A stretch of DNA of 64,000 nucleotides from Pithys albifrons albifrons. Lineage: Eukaryota > Chordata > Aves > Passeriformes > Thamnophilidae. Of this stretch, positions 33,779-45,249 are shown in pieces; position 1 is the first letter of the stretch, and every line of letters starts with the position of its first letter. The notes under the pieces are model-generated. The model was not told where the DNA came from, did no database searches, and saw nothing but the letters and a program-made list of their open reading frames with translations. The stretch spans positions 2,354,849 through 2,418,848 of the forward strand of contig NC_092472.1 of the NCBI RefSeq assembly GCF_047495875.1, read 5' to 3'. A program made the position numbers and the translations under genes.

Positions 33779-34054
33779 GTCCCCCAGCCCAGAGCACTGA
33801 GTGCCACGGCCAGTCCTGTCTTGGGCACCTCCAGGGCTGGGCACTCCAAACCTCCCTGGGCAGCCCCTGCCAGTGCCTGACCACCCTTTCCACGCAGAAG
33901 TTCCTCCTGATATCCAGCCTGACCTTCTCATCCTATCCATGTTGCCTGGAGCAGAGCCTGACACCACCCCCAACTCCCCACTCCTGGCAGGGATTGCAGA
34001 GCCAGAAGGTCCCCCCTGAGCCTCCTTTTCTCCAGGCTGAGCCCCCCCAGTTCC

Positions 34055-34320
34055 TTCAGCCCCTCCTGCTGCTCCAGCCCCTTCCCAGCTCCTTCAGCCC
34101 CTTCTGCTGCTCCAGCCCCTTCCCAGCTCCCTCAGCCCCTCCTGCTGCTCCAGCCCCTTCCCAGCTCCTTCAGCCCCTCCTGCTGCTCCAGCCCCTTCCC
34201 AGCTCCCTCAGCCTCTCCTGCTGCTCCAGCCCCTTCCCAGCTCCCTCAGCCTCTCCTGCTGCTCCAGCCCCTTCCCAGCTCCCTCAGCCTCTCCTACTGC
34301 TCCAGCCCCTTCCCAGCTCC
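34055..34320. repeat. 38-bp minisatellite inside CR1
   Basis: About seven copies of a 38-bp unit beginning TTCAGCCCCTCCTGCTGCTC and ending CCCTTCCCAGCTCC. Variants are CTCAG for TTCAG and CTCT for CCCT. Confidence 0.95.
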
Positions 34321-34749
34321 ATTCCCTTCCCTGGACACGCTCCAGGCCCTCAGTGTCTCCCTTGTTATGAGGGCCCAGAACTGGACACAGGATATGAGGT
34401 GCAACCTCACCATAATTTTGTAAGTCTCACTCACATCTCCCTTGCTGCCTTTCTCCAAACTGAGAAGCCCCTTTAGTGTCTCTTCCAAAGCAACAACTAG
34501 AAATCAGCATAATGTGGTTGATGGTTCTTGACAAAACTTGTAATTGAGCTGTAAAATCCCTTGCCACTGGGTATTATGGATGCTCCAAGTTTACTTGTGC
34601 TCCGGGGGTAACAGAAGTTAATGGAGAGGAGTTAAAGCATAACCTGTTAAACAGTAAAACCAGGGATTGTGACTCAAAAAGTCCCAAGACACACATTGTT
34701 GAAAAACAGAGTAAGGTTCTGAGAAAGCACCACCACAGGGCTGATGCTT

Positions 34750-35060
34750 TCCTACACTCCTTCCCGGAGCATCTGGATTGAAAAGCAGCTGCCGGAGCAG
34801 AGGAACCTTCGCTGTGACCCAGCCCAGCCTTTGTTATGTTCCGTCAAAAGAGAAGGAAGCCCAGCAATGGCCGTAAACACTCGTGCTGGTGGCGGCGAGC
34901 CCCGAGCAGGGCGGGCTGGGCTGCTCTCCCCGCTCCGCAGGCAAACAGTGCGGTTTGATTTGAATGCTAATGAAGAGCTCACCGCGATGCTGCACCGGCT
35001 CATCCAGCGACAGAGAGAGAAAAGCAAAGAGAGGGTCTTTAGAAAGGGATGAATATGCGA
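34750..35060 (+). promoter_or_regulatory. GC-rich, CpG-containing island, non-repeat
   Basis: An unexplained block with a local CpG cluster (GGCGGCGAGCCCCGAGCAGG, CACCGCGATGC, CATCCAGCGACAG) and the homeobox-like core TGCTAATGAAGAG. It is open in one plus frame for about 100 codons, ending with a basic, charged stretch, but I recognise no protein family. It could be a conserved enhancer, the 5' exon of an unrecognised transcript, or neither. Confidence 0.35.
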
Positions 35061-36320
35061 TGCAAAGACTGATGTCGTTAACCACTCCTGGGTCAAAATA
35101 TACTTGAAGCTACTGATGTGATTTGAAGTGGGTAAACAAGCTTTAGGAAGAAAGTTTTTCGTACAATTGGTGCATCTGTTACGATTTGAAAAGGAGAAGT
35201 TTGTATTTCTTGCATCCCTTTAACTCCGAATGATCTGGGCTTTGTAGTCAGAAAGCAGCTCCTTCCACAGGCATCTAATCTAGATCTTTTTTTGGGTTTT
35301 GGATCAGAGCTGAGACAAGCTCGTTTTACAAATTTGTGCTGCAGTCTACTAAAAGAGCTGTTCCTTGCCAGGAGAATATTACATACAGTTCTCAGAGAAA
35401 TGAACAGACTCAGCTTGTTTGAGAGCTAACTGATGCTTACTCACAACTCTGATAAGCCTGACATTTACTGAGAAGTGCCACAATTCTCAGTCCAATAAAA
35501 ATTCCCGAGAGGATGTCGGATTTTTTTTTTTTTTGCAGTGATGCTTCACATTCTATTGATTCAGGATAAGCTGGAGTCTTCTAAAGTATTTTTTACTCCA
35601 AAAATCAAGCACTGTGGAGCCCAGCTCCCCCGCCTGCCTTCCATACAGATGTACCAGCCTGCCTTGGCACATTTGTTAATGGTTGTGGTATGTTTAATGA
35701 TGCTCTACAAGTTGTCAGCGCCTTATGTGTCATATTTCATTCCTGTAGTGTATTAAAAGCACTTAGGCAGGAGTTCTTGGGGCCCTGATTGCAATTTCAA
35801 AAATTGGACTTGGAAAAATGCCACTGAGCACCTCGACAGAACAGCCCAAGGTTGAGGGGAAATACCTGTTTGGGACACGAGGCAGGGGCTGGGCTGTGCT
35901 TTGGCTTTCTGGAGCATCCACATTGTCTGGCTGGGCAGGATTCTTCTGGAACAGGCCCTGCCTGAAAAACACTATCAGAAGGCTCTTGAGTGTTCAAGTA
36001 GATTATGTCAAGCAGTTCCCTTTTGATCATTATTATGAAGATATGTTCAAATAATTCTGAAATATTAGTGATGCAAAATTTCCATTACAGACACTGTGAT
36101 AATTAACTCCTACCATATCATACTCCTTATCTAGGAATTCCATTATTCTGCTTTTATTATCTTTTTGACCAACTTTTAATGTACAAAGCTGTTTCTCTGT
36201 CTCATCTTTTATCTTTTTTAAGTAGACAAGAAACCCGAATAGTGGCTAAGAATTTTCTGACAAAATTGTTTTTCAGGGGAGAAAAAAAATTCTTATTTAT
36301 CAAAACTTGAACTTTTCACA
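35061..36320. other. Sequence without recognised features
   Basis: AT-rich sequence with a 15-base poly-T run at about 35521-35535. No exon or young repeat is visible. Confidence 0.5.
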
Positions 36321-36329
36321 GAAACATAT

Positions 36330-37560
36330 GTTCCAGATGTCAAGAGTTGCAAAATCCATCACTTCAGGTGGTAGTTTGTTCCCAAATTTAATCATCACTG
36401 CTGTTAAAAAATGTGTGTTTCATTTCTGGTTTGAATCACTTTCATTTTTCAGCCCTTAGTCTTTCTTCTGTCTCTGTGAGATTAAAAAGCGTTGGTTGAT
36501 ATTTCCCCCTTGTGAAGGTGTTTATCGAGTGGCCCCACAATTGAGCTGTTTAAGCTTCCCAGTTACACGTTCTTCCCTCCTCATATACTTTTTATGGCTC
36601 TTTTCTGCCCCCAATCTAATCTTTCAACAGCATTAAATGGGAACACCAGAATTAGATCCACTGGTGCTTTCGGAGCTGCTGTGCCAGGGGCAGAGGGTTC
36701 CTTATTTCTGATCACTCCTCCCACCTCCTCACGCCTTACCTGAGCATCTCTGGGGAGCTCCGTGCCCGCTGAGACCTCTGAAGTCACAACCATTGCCCTC
36801 CAAGATGGGCTTTTGTGTTCCAAGAGCAGCCCAAGTTCTCTGCTGGTTCTCTGAGAGCTCCGAGAAGCAGCCAGGCTCTGTTTCTATAAATTGGTTCTCT
36901 AACCTTTTTTTCCCTTCGTGCCATTATATCGATTTATTTTATGAATAATAGAGGTGCCCATGTTTAGTATTTCACCTCTCAGCATTAAGCACTCAGTCTT
37001 CTTTCTCTGGTGACTGATGGGATAACTCTCCTCATATATTTACATTCTTACTGCCAGACACTTGCAGTGTATAGTCTTTTCCAGTAAGAATTTTAGCCTG
37101 ACTAGATTGCTTAAAACATTCTCTTTGATATAAAAAAAAAGAACCTTTCACTTGTATGAGTTATACTCTCTTTTCTGTAGTTTATGGCCACATACTGTAG
37201 TGTATTGTTAGTTTTGTCATAGTTAATATTTGATGCTGATTTTACTACCTGTGTAGTTTTACTACTTTTATTTTTTTTAATTTAACCCCCCACCCCTCAA
37301 TTTTTTATATTTATAGTTCTTAATCTGGGGGGGGCAACTTTGTTTAGGTTCTTAGTTCATTTTGATCCCATAAATTTCACTATGGGCTGTTCCATGCCTG
37401 TGCTGAGCTCCTTCTCCGAACTACATGGATACACAGAGTGTTTGTGTTGTACCAACCCTCAGCGATCTGTTTACCCTTAGCTCCTGACAGATTTCCCCCA
37501 GCTCCCACTTAATTAAACACATCATACATGTTTTCCTTGAGAAAAGTCTGCTTTCGCTTT
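36330..37560 (-). mobile_element. Old CR1/L3-like LINE remnant
   Basis: The succession GGTAGTTTGTTCCCAAATTT, CCCTTGTGAAGGTGTTTATC and GCATTAAATGGGAACACCAG resembles the antisense of ancient amniote LINE ORF2 and 3' sequence. Strongly diverged, and the right part is AT-rich. Confidence 0.4.
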
Positions 37561-37994
37561 GGAGTTTTGATGGAGCCCATCACCCCCGGTAGCGGCTCCT
37601 TCCCCGGTGCCTAATTGGAGTTGCGTGTAGAAGTGCAAGCATTTCAGAGGAACTGTCAACAGCACCCTGGGGCTAAATCTTCCAGCCAGAAGCCTGACTT
37701 TGCCTTCCAGGATCCTTCGCTTGCATTTCCCTTGCAAATTCCTGCCATGCGGTGGGACCTCGTGCTCCTCCCCAGCACTCCCCAGGTGTCTGGTGAAAGA
37801 CCCCGCCGTGGTCTCCCTGTAAGTCAGCGAATCTGTCATCACATGTGCAGCTGCCGCTGTGCTCCCGCTATTTAAATCCCCAGCAGCACAGTGGAGCAAA
37901 AACTCTCAGCTGAAAATGTGTTTTCAGATAGAGCCTTCCTGGAGCTGGCAGCTTGATTTCCCTCAGCTGGAAGGCACCTTCCTGCTGTCTTAAT

Positions 37995-38145
37995 ACAGTG
38001 TTGTGATGTGGCTGCCCCATCCCTGGAACTGCTCCAGGCCACGTTGGACAGAGTTTGGAGCAACCTGGTCAAGTGGAAGGTGTCCCTGCCCATGGCAGAG
38101 ATGATATTTAAGGTCCCTCCTAACCCAAACCATTCCATGATTCTG
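37995..38145 (+). mobile_element. CR1 3' end
   Basis: GATGTGGCTGCCCCATCCCT, GTGTCCCTGCCCATGGCAGA and the tail ACCATTCCATGATTCTG. Short plus-sense copy. Confidence 0.92.
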
Positions 38146-38549
38146 CACCAAACCATCCATTGTGAGATGAGAGTAAACACTGAGCTGAGTCTTATCCCTT
38201 ATGTCCTTTTACTCTGGTTTTGTGCTTTTACTCTCCTTGTCTCTCCAGATTAGCAGCTCTGGCCTCAAAGAGCTCTGGGAATGTGCAGGGAGAGCCATGT
38301 GGGCAATGCAGGCAGGAGCTGAAGCAATTACTGGAGCATTAGTGAGTGCCCTGCCTCAGGAAGGCAGGTGAGATCACTGAGCACTGTCGAGAGGCAAACA
38401 CACTGTACTCTACTGAAAAAGAGAAACCAGCGAATGAGAGACCACTCTTCCCAGAAATAAGTCTGAAATAGTACTACATGATCAATTTAAAGCAAATAGA
38501 AGATAAAAAAGAAAAAAAAGAGACATAGATTTACCAAGAATTAATCGTG

Positions 38550-38705
38550 CGATCTTACTGTAATTTCCTGCTTTGAGGAAATAATGTCTAGTGGATGAAG
38601 AGGAGGCAGCAGATGGGACATATTTTGCTTTAGGAAAGCTTTTGAAACTGTTCCACATGATTCTCTCAGAAGCAGACTAAAGAAATATGGTCTGTATCAG
38701 TGTGC
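38550..38705 (+). mobile_element. Old CR1 reverse transcriptase fragment
   Basis: One plus frame reads FRKAFETVPHDSLRSRLKKY, which matches the CR1-clade reverse transcriptase block F-x-K-A-F-D-T-V-P-H-D. An old insertion, separate from the young CR1 copies. Confidence 0.62.
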
Positions 38706-39041
38706 CCAGTATTTCTGGCTGGGCAAGACACTTACCTTGTATCTGGAGAGGGAGAGCCCATCTGTTGCAGCCCTGGCTCTAATGGGTGGTTGCATTGAGC
38801 AAGCAGGAACAGCCAGAGCATCCTGGGGCAACCAGATTGATTGCAGACGTGTGGGCAGGGTCACAGTGCCATGGCCAGGGGCCCTGAGTGAGCTCCCAGC
38901 TCCGATGGGCTGCACTGTGCTCAAAGTAGCCCTGCTCCATCAGGACTGTGGATCCAGGAATGAGGGACAAACCACAGCCAAACTGCTTGTCCTGCAGGTC
39001 AGAGCTTGTGGTCCATCATTTAGAAGGTGTGTGATTTTACC

Positions 39042-39965
39042 AGAGTTACAGAATATGCTGAGCTGGAAGGGGCCCACAAGGACCATCCAGTCTAACTCCT
39101 GGCCCTGCACAGGACCAGCCCCAAGAGTCACATCCTGTGCCCCACAGCATCACCCAAACACTCCTGGAGCTCTGGCAGCCTTGGGGCTGTGCCCACTGCC
39201 CTGGGCAGTGCCCACCACCCTCTGGGGGAAGAGCCTTTTCCTGAGATCCAACCTGACCCTGCCCTGACACAGTTCCAGACCATTCCCTGGGTGCTGTCCC
39301 TGGTCCCCACAGAGGATTCTGTCCCTCCTTTGAACACTCTCCAACAGCTTCAGATCTTTCTGACACTGTGTCCCCCCAAACTGCCCCCCATTGCAGGTGA
39401 GGCTGCCCCAGTGCAGAGCAGAGCAGGACAATCCCCTCCCTCTCCTGTGCCTGCCCCTCCTCTGCCCCTCCCGAGGAAGTTGGACCTGCAGTGAGGTCTC
39501 CCCTCAGTCTCCTCTTCTCCAGCTGAACACACCAAGTGCCCTCAGTGTCCTTACATGCTGCCCCTCCAGGCCCTTCCCCATCCTCATGTCCTTCCTTTGG
39601 ACACTCTCCAACAGCTTTAGATCTTTCTGACACTGTGTCCCCCCACACTGTCCCCCATTGCAGGTGAGGCTGCCCCAGCACAGAGCAGAGCAGGACAATC
39701 CCCTCCCTCTCCTGGCCATGCTGGGCCTGATGCCCCCAGGACAGGGATGTCCCACCTGGCCCCAGGGCACTGCTGACTTGTGGCCAAATGGCCACTGACC
39801 AGCACCCTCAGGGCCCTTTCCTGGCACTGCTTTCCAGCCTCTCTTTCCCAGTCTGTCCATCCATCTGGGGTTGCCCCATCCCAGGGGCAGAATGTGGCAC
39901 TTCCCATTGTTGAACTTTATGTGGTTGGTGATCATGTGGGTGGCAAAGTGCCCTCTCAGACTGAG
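39042..39965 (-). mobile_element. CR1 with internal partial duplication
   Basis: Minus-sense copy of the 31-kb subfamily. The block containing AACAGCTTCAGATCTTTCTG and GTGAGGCTGCCCCAGTGCAG occurs at 39312-39450 and again at 39585-39715, separated by the normally adjacent segment. In the intact copy at 31.04-31.66 kb it occurs once. Confidence 0.9.
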
Positions 39966-39999
39966 AGGCTGTTTCACTGCAGTCCTGCTGTCTCCAGTT

Positions 40000-42500
40000 C
40001 TACTCAGTTTTTAAATTAATTGCCTGTGTTTTTTAACTCATAAAGTTTTTGGAGAAACCAGGATGCACTTTGAAATTTTAGGATCAAATTTCTTATGGGC
40101 TTGAGAAACCAGAGAAAGTGATGCAGAAATCAGCAAATAAATAGAAACAAGTGCTCTGTGCCACATTTATGACAGAGGAAACATAAACCAAAATGTAGAA
40201 AAAAAGGTACAACTGAAGCGTGCCAGGAACAGATATGGGAATTAGAGAAAATAAAAAATTAAACATGAGAGAGCAGTCACCAAAGTCTCACACTGGGAGG
40301 TGTTAATGGAATGTATTATAAAACATGGGAGAAAGTCACGTTTTCTGCAGTGCTGTTGAAGGTTCTGCTGGACTTTTGTGTCCACAGTTGGTGCTAGAGG
40401 GAGCTGGTGGTGTGAGTGATGTGGGTACTGAGGACAGGAATGGATAGGAAAGACACTTGGAAATGGAATCCCTGCGTTGCAAATTTTCACAGCACCAGAC
40501 AAGCAGATTCTGAGCCGTTGGTGAGGTGGTTTTTAGAAGAGAGATAAGCTGTATAAATCACCATGGACTAGACTGCAAATGAGGCGTTAACATTCAAAAG
40601 CAATGAGGTATTTTTATAGTTGATAGTTGTGGAAACTCACCAAATAAACAACTGCACATGGCTCGAGATCCAACTGCTACTCGAGAGAAAGAAGGAAATT
40701 CATGTAATGTAGAAAAATAGAAGGAACTGAAATCGATACCGTTGAGGAAGGAAATAGCAAAGAATGGTCTCAGCAATTAAAGTTCCAGCTAAGCAGGTCC
40801 CATGAAAAATGGGCAATTAGATCAATAAAAAATGTAAAAGTATGTCTATACAAGGGCTGTAACTCTGAAGCCCCAAAGAGGTGAACTAGACTGATTTCAA
40901 AGGAAATTATTGACATAATAAATGCCTCAGAAACTTGGCAGAAGGGTAGGAAACTGTAATAATAGGGAACAAATTATAGAGGAAGGCTGGAAAGGGGTAC
41001 ATTAGTGGTGAAGCCGTGGAGAGCATGAGGAATTGTCCCTAAATGAAGTTCCAGCAGAGGACATTCTGGAACAAATCAATAAAATGAGCAGTCAGAAAGC
41101 ACCGAGATAAGATGATACTCAATCAAGAGTTCTGAAAGACCTCAAACACTAGATTAAGAGAAAGCTAAATGTAGCATGAAAAGTGTCATTTAAGTTGACC
41201 ACACTGTAAGAAGGATGGAAAGTGGCAGATGTGTCTTCAGCCTTGAGAAAAAGGTCTCCAGGACAAATGCGGAAAAGGAGAGATCAGTAAATCTCACTTC
41301 CAAACTGAATAAGTGGGTAAAAACTACAATAATAAAGAAGAGAACCAGTAGGCAATTTCATAAGTGTGATTTATTTGGAAAAAGTCATTACAGTTCTTGC
41401 AGAAGGAGCCTGTGTCTCATAAATCTATTTGAACTCTTTGAAGATGTCAACAAGCTTGTAGGTAAGGCTGATCTCGCTGATAAAGTGCTCATGGACTTCC
41501 AAACAAATGTCAGTAAGTCTTTCCTCAAAGACTCTGCAAGTAGTTAAGCTGAGCTAATAAGATGTCTTCTTGTAAGTAAATAAGATGGAGACAAAATGGG
41601 ACAAAAAGTGGGAGAAAACATCAGTTTTCCCACTGAAAGGAACTCTGCAGCTCAGTCATGCAGCTGTTTGATTTAGGCTTTGGAAAGGGGGTGAATATTG
41701 CAGTGACAAGGTCTGTGGGTGACACAGAAGGAGCTGAGGAAGCCCAGCCTGATCCTGGGAGGAGAAGCAGATGGTTCTCGTGGCCGTGAGGGACCGAGGC
41801 AGAAGGGGATGTGAAAGTCAATGCTAATAAATGCAAAGGAGTTTGTCTGGGAATATACATGTTCAATTCCATATTATACTCACTCAATGAAGGGTTGATC
41901 AGGGCGTTGTTATCACCCAGAAATAGAGTTGCTGCAGGATAACCCCATGGAAACATTGATACAGAGGCCACAGCAATAAAACATTCCAGCTGAATGAGAG
42001 ACATTTTTAGAAAAGGAAAAAAAGGAACAGGAAAACACAATTATGTGATTATGTCACTGTATAAATGTTGGCAAACCCATCTATTGATTAATATCTGCAG
42101 CTCTGTTCATCCTGTCTCCATAAAGAATAAAATAGCACTAAAAATGGTGGGTGGGAGTTATTTAGCTCAGAGATTTAGACACTTAAATTTAGGTTTCTAC
42201 CTGTAGGTGTCAATCTATGAGGTAGATACCTAAACTCCAGCACTAAATCAAATCTTTTTAATCTGAATTCCACCCACAGAAAGTAGATGAGAATGGAATG
42301 GGTTTTGTATCAGACAGAAAACAGTCAGGGATGGGACAGGGATCTTGAGTAACAGTAAGAGGGGGTGGTTATTATTTTCAAGAATAGGAGAAGTTGAGGA
42401 TACCCCATGAAATTTGGAGGCATCAGGTCTGAATCAGAAAGTCATACATTCTCATATAACTGATTATTAAATTGTAGAACTTATTGCCTGAGGCTGTTGT
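40000..42500 (+). mobile_element. Old CR1/L3-like LINE remnant (ORF2 region)
   Basis: A long diverged A-rich stretch. The part 41200-41560 is recognisable as the sense strand of an ancient LINE ORF2 (GGAAAGTGGCAGATGTGTCT, ATTTGAACTCTTTGAAGATG, CAACAAGCTTGTAGGTAAGG). Frames are interrupted by stops and indels. Confidence 0.45.
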
Positions 42501-43182
42501 GGAGGTCAAAAGTATAAATGAATTAAGAATTGCTGGGAGGCTGCTGGGAAGTCACTGTCCTGCCAAATGGAATTAGGGAGGCTCGTTCAGCTGTCAAAAT
42601 GCAGGTGGAGGTACATGGGAAGGACTTCCAGGCAGGTAAGGAGGACAGTAAAGGCAATTTCTAGGCCAGGACAGAGACTGGGAGTGTGAAACTGGTGTGC
42701 ACCCAACCATCAGCTCTCCTTGTGTCTGTGGGGCACCATGAGGAGAGAACACCTGGGATCTCAGAAACTGGAAGTGTGGGATGATCCACCACAGACTTTG
42801 AGGAAGGAGAAGGAAAGGAGGGAGAGAAACCTTGTGCAGAAATTTTAGGAAACGAGGGAAGAGTGATGATAGCCATAAACCAATGTCCATTGGCACAGGG
42901 AATGTCCAGAGCATGGAATCGAATTGAGGAGCTGCTTTTGCAGCTCCTGATCTTCAGCACTCGGAGCTCAGTGAAGGAAGGGAATCCTGGAGGCCACGAG
43001 CAGTCCAGCTGTTCCCAGGGCTGCTGGATGGACACTCTCCTGCCTGGGGCTTGGACTGTGGGTGCTGGAATTCACTGCTGACTCTGCTCTTTGAAGGCTG
43101 AAATTGCCAAAATCCACGTTCAGCCCAGCTGAGCTCCTGCTGTCCAAACTCCCTGGGTTTCTCTGATGAGTGAGGATTCAGT

Positions 43183-43365
43183 CATAGAATCCCACAATCA
43201 TTAAGGTCACAAAAGCCCTCAAGGCCATGAAGCCCAACCTTCAACTGAACACCCCCATGCCCACTAAACCATATCACAAAGTGCCAGGTCTGCTTGTTTT
43301 TGACCATTTCAAGGGTGGTGACTCCCCCACTGCCCTGGGGAGCCTGTTCCAAAGTTCCTGTTACT
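43183..43365 (-). mobile_element. CR1 3'-end fragment, older subfamily
   Basis: Plus strand CATAGAATCCCACAATCATT, CCCCCATGCCCACTAAACCA and CTGCCCTGGGGAGCCTGTTC are antisense CR1 motifs from a more diverged subfamily. Confidence 0.8.
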
Positions 43366-44020
43366 GAAGGGATCCTGAATGCCATCGATGGTGGTCCAGA
43401 CATGGAGAGGTTGGATGGATTGGCTCCAAAACAAGACATGCAGGCTGTGGAAAGAAAGGCTGGAGAACATCTCCAGCTCTTCACTGTGGGGGAGAACTGA
43501 GTTATGGATGTGGCTGCCCCTGTAGACCAGTTTAGTTTAGTATAAACTCTGTGTAGTGGTCCCAAACTTTCCTCTTTCAATCCTGATTTCCTTTTGCAGT
43601 TTGTTCAGATACATTTTCACTGTTCATTTCATGCTTTAGAGAAACACTTGTTTGTGTTTTGAGTTACTTCACTGACTCTCCCCAGGGGTATTTCCACCTG
43701 GCTCTGAAATGGTTGCAGGTATTTTCTGTGTGCTTAGGCAGCCATGAGTTTGGCTCACAGAGCTCAGGACATGGAATGCTCTGGAAAGCAGGACTGCTCA
43801 TCTGCAGAGTACAAACTTGGGGAATGATGATTTAATTAGATTGGGAGCACTACTTAAAAGCAAAATTGGAATGTAATGCAGCTGTCTTCAAAATGCACTT
43901 CAGCATTACATAAGAAGCCCATAATAACATCAGAAGTGGAAACCTTTAAATGAGGGAAAGTTTAATGGCAACTTTTTTGTCCTTTATTGCATAGTAGGTC
44001 AACTTGCAACATGGTAAAGC

Positions 44021-44300
44021 CACAGAATCATGGAACATGCTGATCTGGAAGGGACCCACAAGGATCATCCAGTCCAGCTCCTGATCCTGCACAGGAACCG
44101 TCCCCAAGAGTCAGACCCTGTGCTCCAGAGCATCATCCAAACACTCCTGGAGCTCTGGAAGCCTTGGGCCTGTGCCCACTGCCCTGGGGAGCCTGGTCAG
44201 TGCCCACCACCCTCTGGGGGAAGAGCCTTTTGCTGAGATCCAACCTGACCCTGCCCTGGCACAGCTCCAGCCATTCCCTGGGTTCTGTCCCTGGTCACGC
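44021..44300 (-). mobile_element. CR1 3' end
   Basis: Plus strand CACAGAATCATGGAACATGC, GGGACCCACAAGGATCATCC, CACCACCCTCTGGGGGAAGA. Same subfamily as the 31- and 39-kb copies. Confidence 0.94.
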
Positions 44301-44477
44301 AGATCAGATTGGAACTGTCCCTTCACTGCCCCCAAATCCATTGGTACTTTGAGGATCTCTTTTTATTTTAAAAGTCAGGAATTATTCATGGTGGGATTGT
44401 TGGGGGTGTCCTGTGCAGGGTCAGGAGTTTTCCTCATGGGTCACTTCCAGCTCTGGATATTCTGTGATTCTATTAGA

Positions 44478-44862
44478 ATCATAGAATCACAGAACCACAG
44501 AATCGATTGGGTTGGAAAAGATCTCCGAGATCATCAAGTCCACCCCTTGGTCCAACTCCAGTCCCTTTACCAGATCATGGCACTCAGTGCCACGGCCAAG
44601 CTCAGGTTAAAAATCTCTAGGGATGGGGAATTCACCCCCTCTCTGGGCAGCCCATTCCAATGCCTGAGCACTCTCTCTGCAAAGAAGTTTTTCTGCTCTC
44701 CAACTTCAATTTCCCCTGGCAGAGCTTGAGCCCATCGTGCCCCCTTGTCCTATTGCTGAGTGCCTGGGAGAAGAGACCAACCCCCACCTGGCTATAACTT
44801 CCCTTCAGGTAGTTATAGACAGTGCTGAGGTCACCTCTGAGCCTCCTCTACTCATTAGCCCA
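44478..44862 (-). mobile_element. CR1, 5'-truncated
   Basis: Plus strand AATCATAGAATCACAGAACC, CTCCGAGATCATCAAGTCCA, CCCCTTGTCCTATTGCTGAG. Same subfamily as the copies at 8.4 and 56.4 kb, but in opposite orientation. Confidence 0.95.
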
Positions 44863-44974
44863 AAGTCAAACTTCTGTGAGAACATGCAAGTTCTGGTGGG
44901 AGCTGCTGGTGCTGCTGGAGGAGGCACCAGAACAGCCCAAGGGCCTGAGCCTCCAGGGGCCTGGCAGAGGAACA

Positions 44975-45245
44975 CTGCAATAGTCCTTAATTAATAAAGA
45001 AATTCCTGCTTTATTAAGCACCTCAACCAAAGGCCATGACCACAGGTCCCTTTCCTCCACTGCCAGTGTGAGATTCCAGCAGTTTTCACCCACTTCTGTC
45101 CCCAGTGCCTTTTGATCATGATCCCTCCCAGGAACCCGGCAGAGATGGATCTGCCTAAAAAATACACTTCCCCAAACCTGTTCTTCCCCGGGATCCACTC
45201 TGATCCACCTCTGTCTGTAGCCCCAACACAGCTGTACTGTCACAG
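44975..45245 (-). mobile_element. Short LTR candidate
   Basis: On the minus strand it would start TGTGACAGTACAGCTG and end GGACTATTGCA, with AATAAA in GCTTAATAAAGCAGG near the 3' end. No convincing target duplication is visible, so this remains a guess from structure. Confidence 0.33.
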
Positions 45246-45249
45246 GAGC

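Larger units (their letters stand above)
33456..34490 (-). mobile_element. CR1 enlarged by two internal tandem expansions
   Basis: Minus-sense CR1 of the same subfamily as 61630-62352, from the AATCACTGAGCTTGGAAAAG tail to CTGGACACAGGATATGAGGT. Two segments that are single-copy in the 62-kb element are tandemly repeated here: a 51-bp unit at 33510-33780 and a 38-bp unit at 34055-34320. Confidence 0.88.

Noticed and set aside
33506..33880. Repetitive 124-codon plus-strand and up to 175-codon minus-strand ORFs
   Set aside because: The frames stay open only because the 51-bp CR1-derived minisatellite is a multiple of three. The sequence is a CR1 3' end.
39046..39795. 249-codon minus-strand ORF with internal repeat
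   Set aside because: It is the sense strand of a CR1 3' region. The apparent protein repeat comes from the partial duplication within the element.
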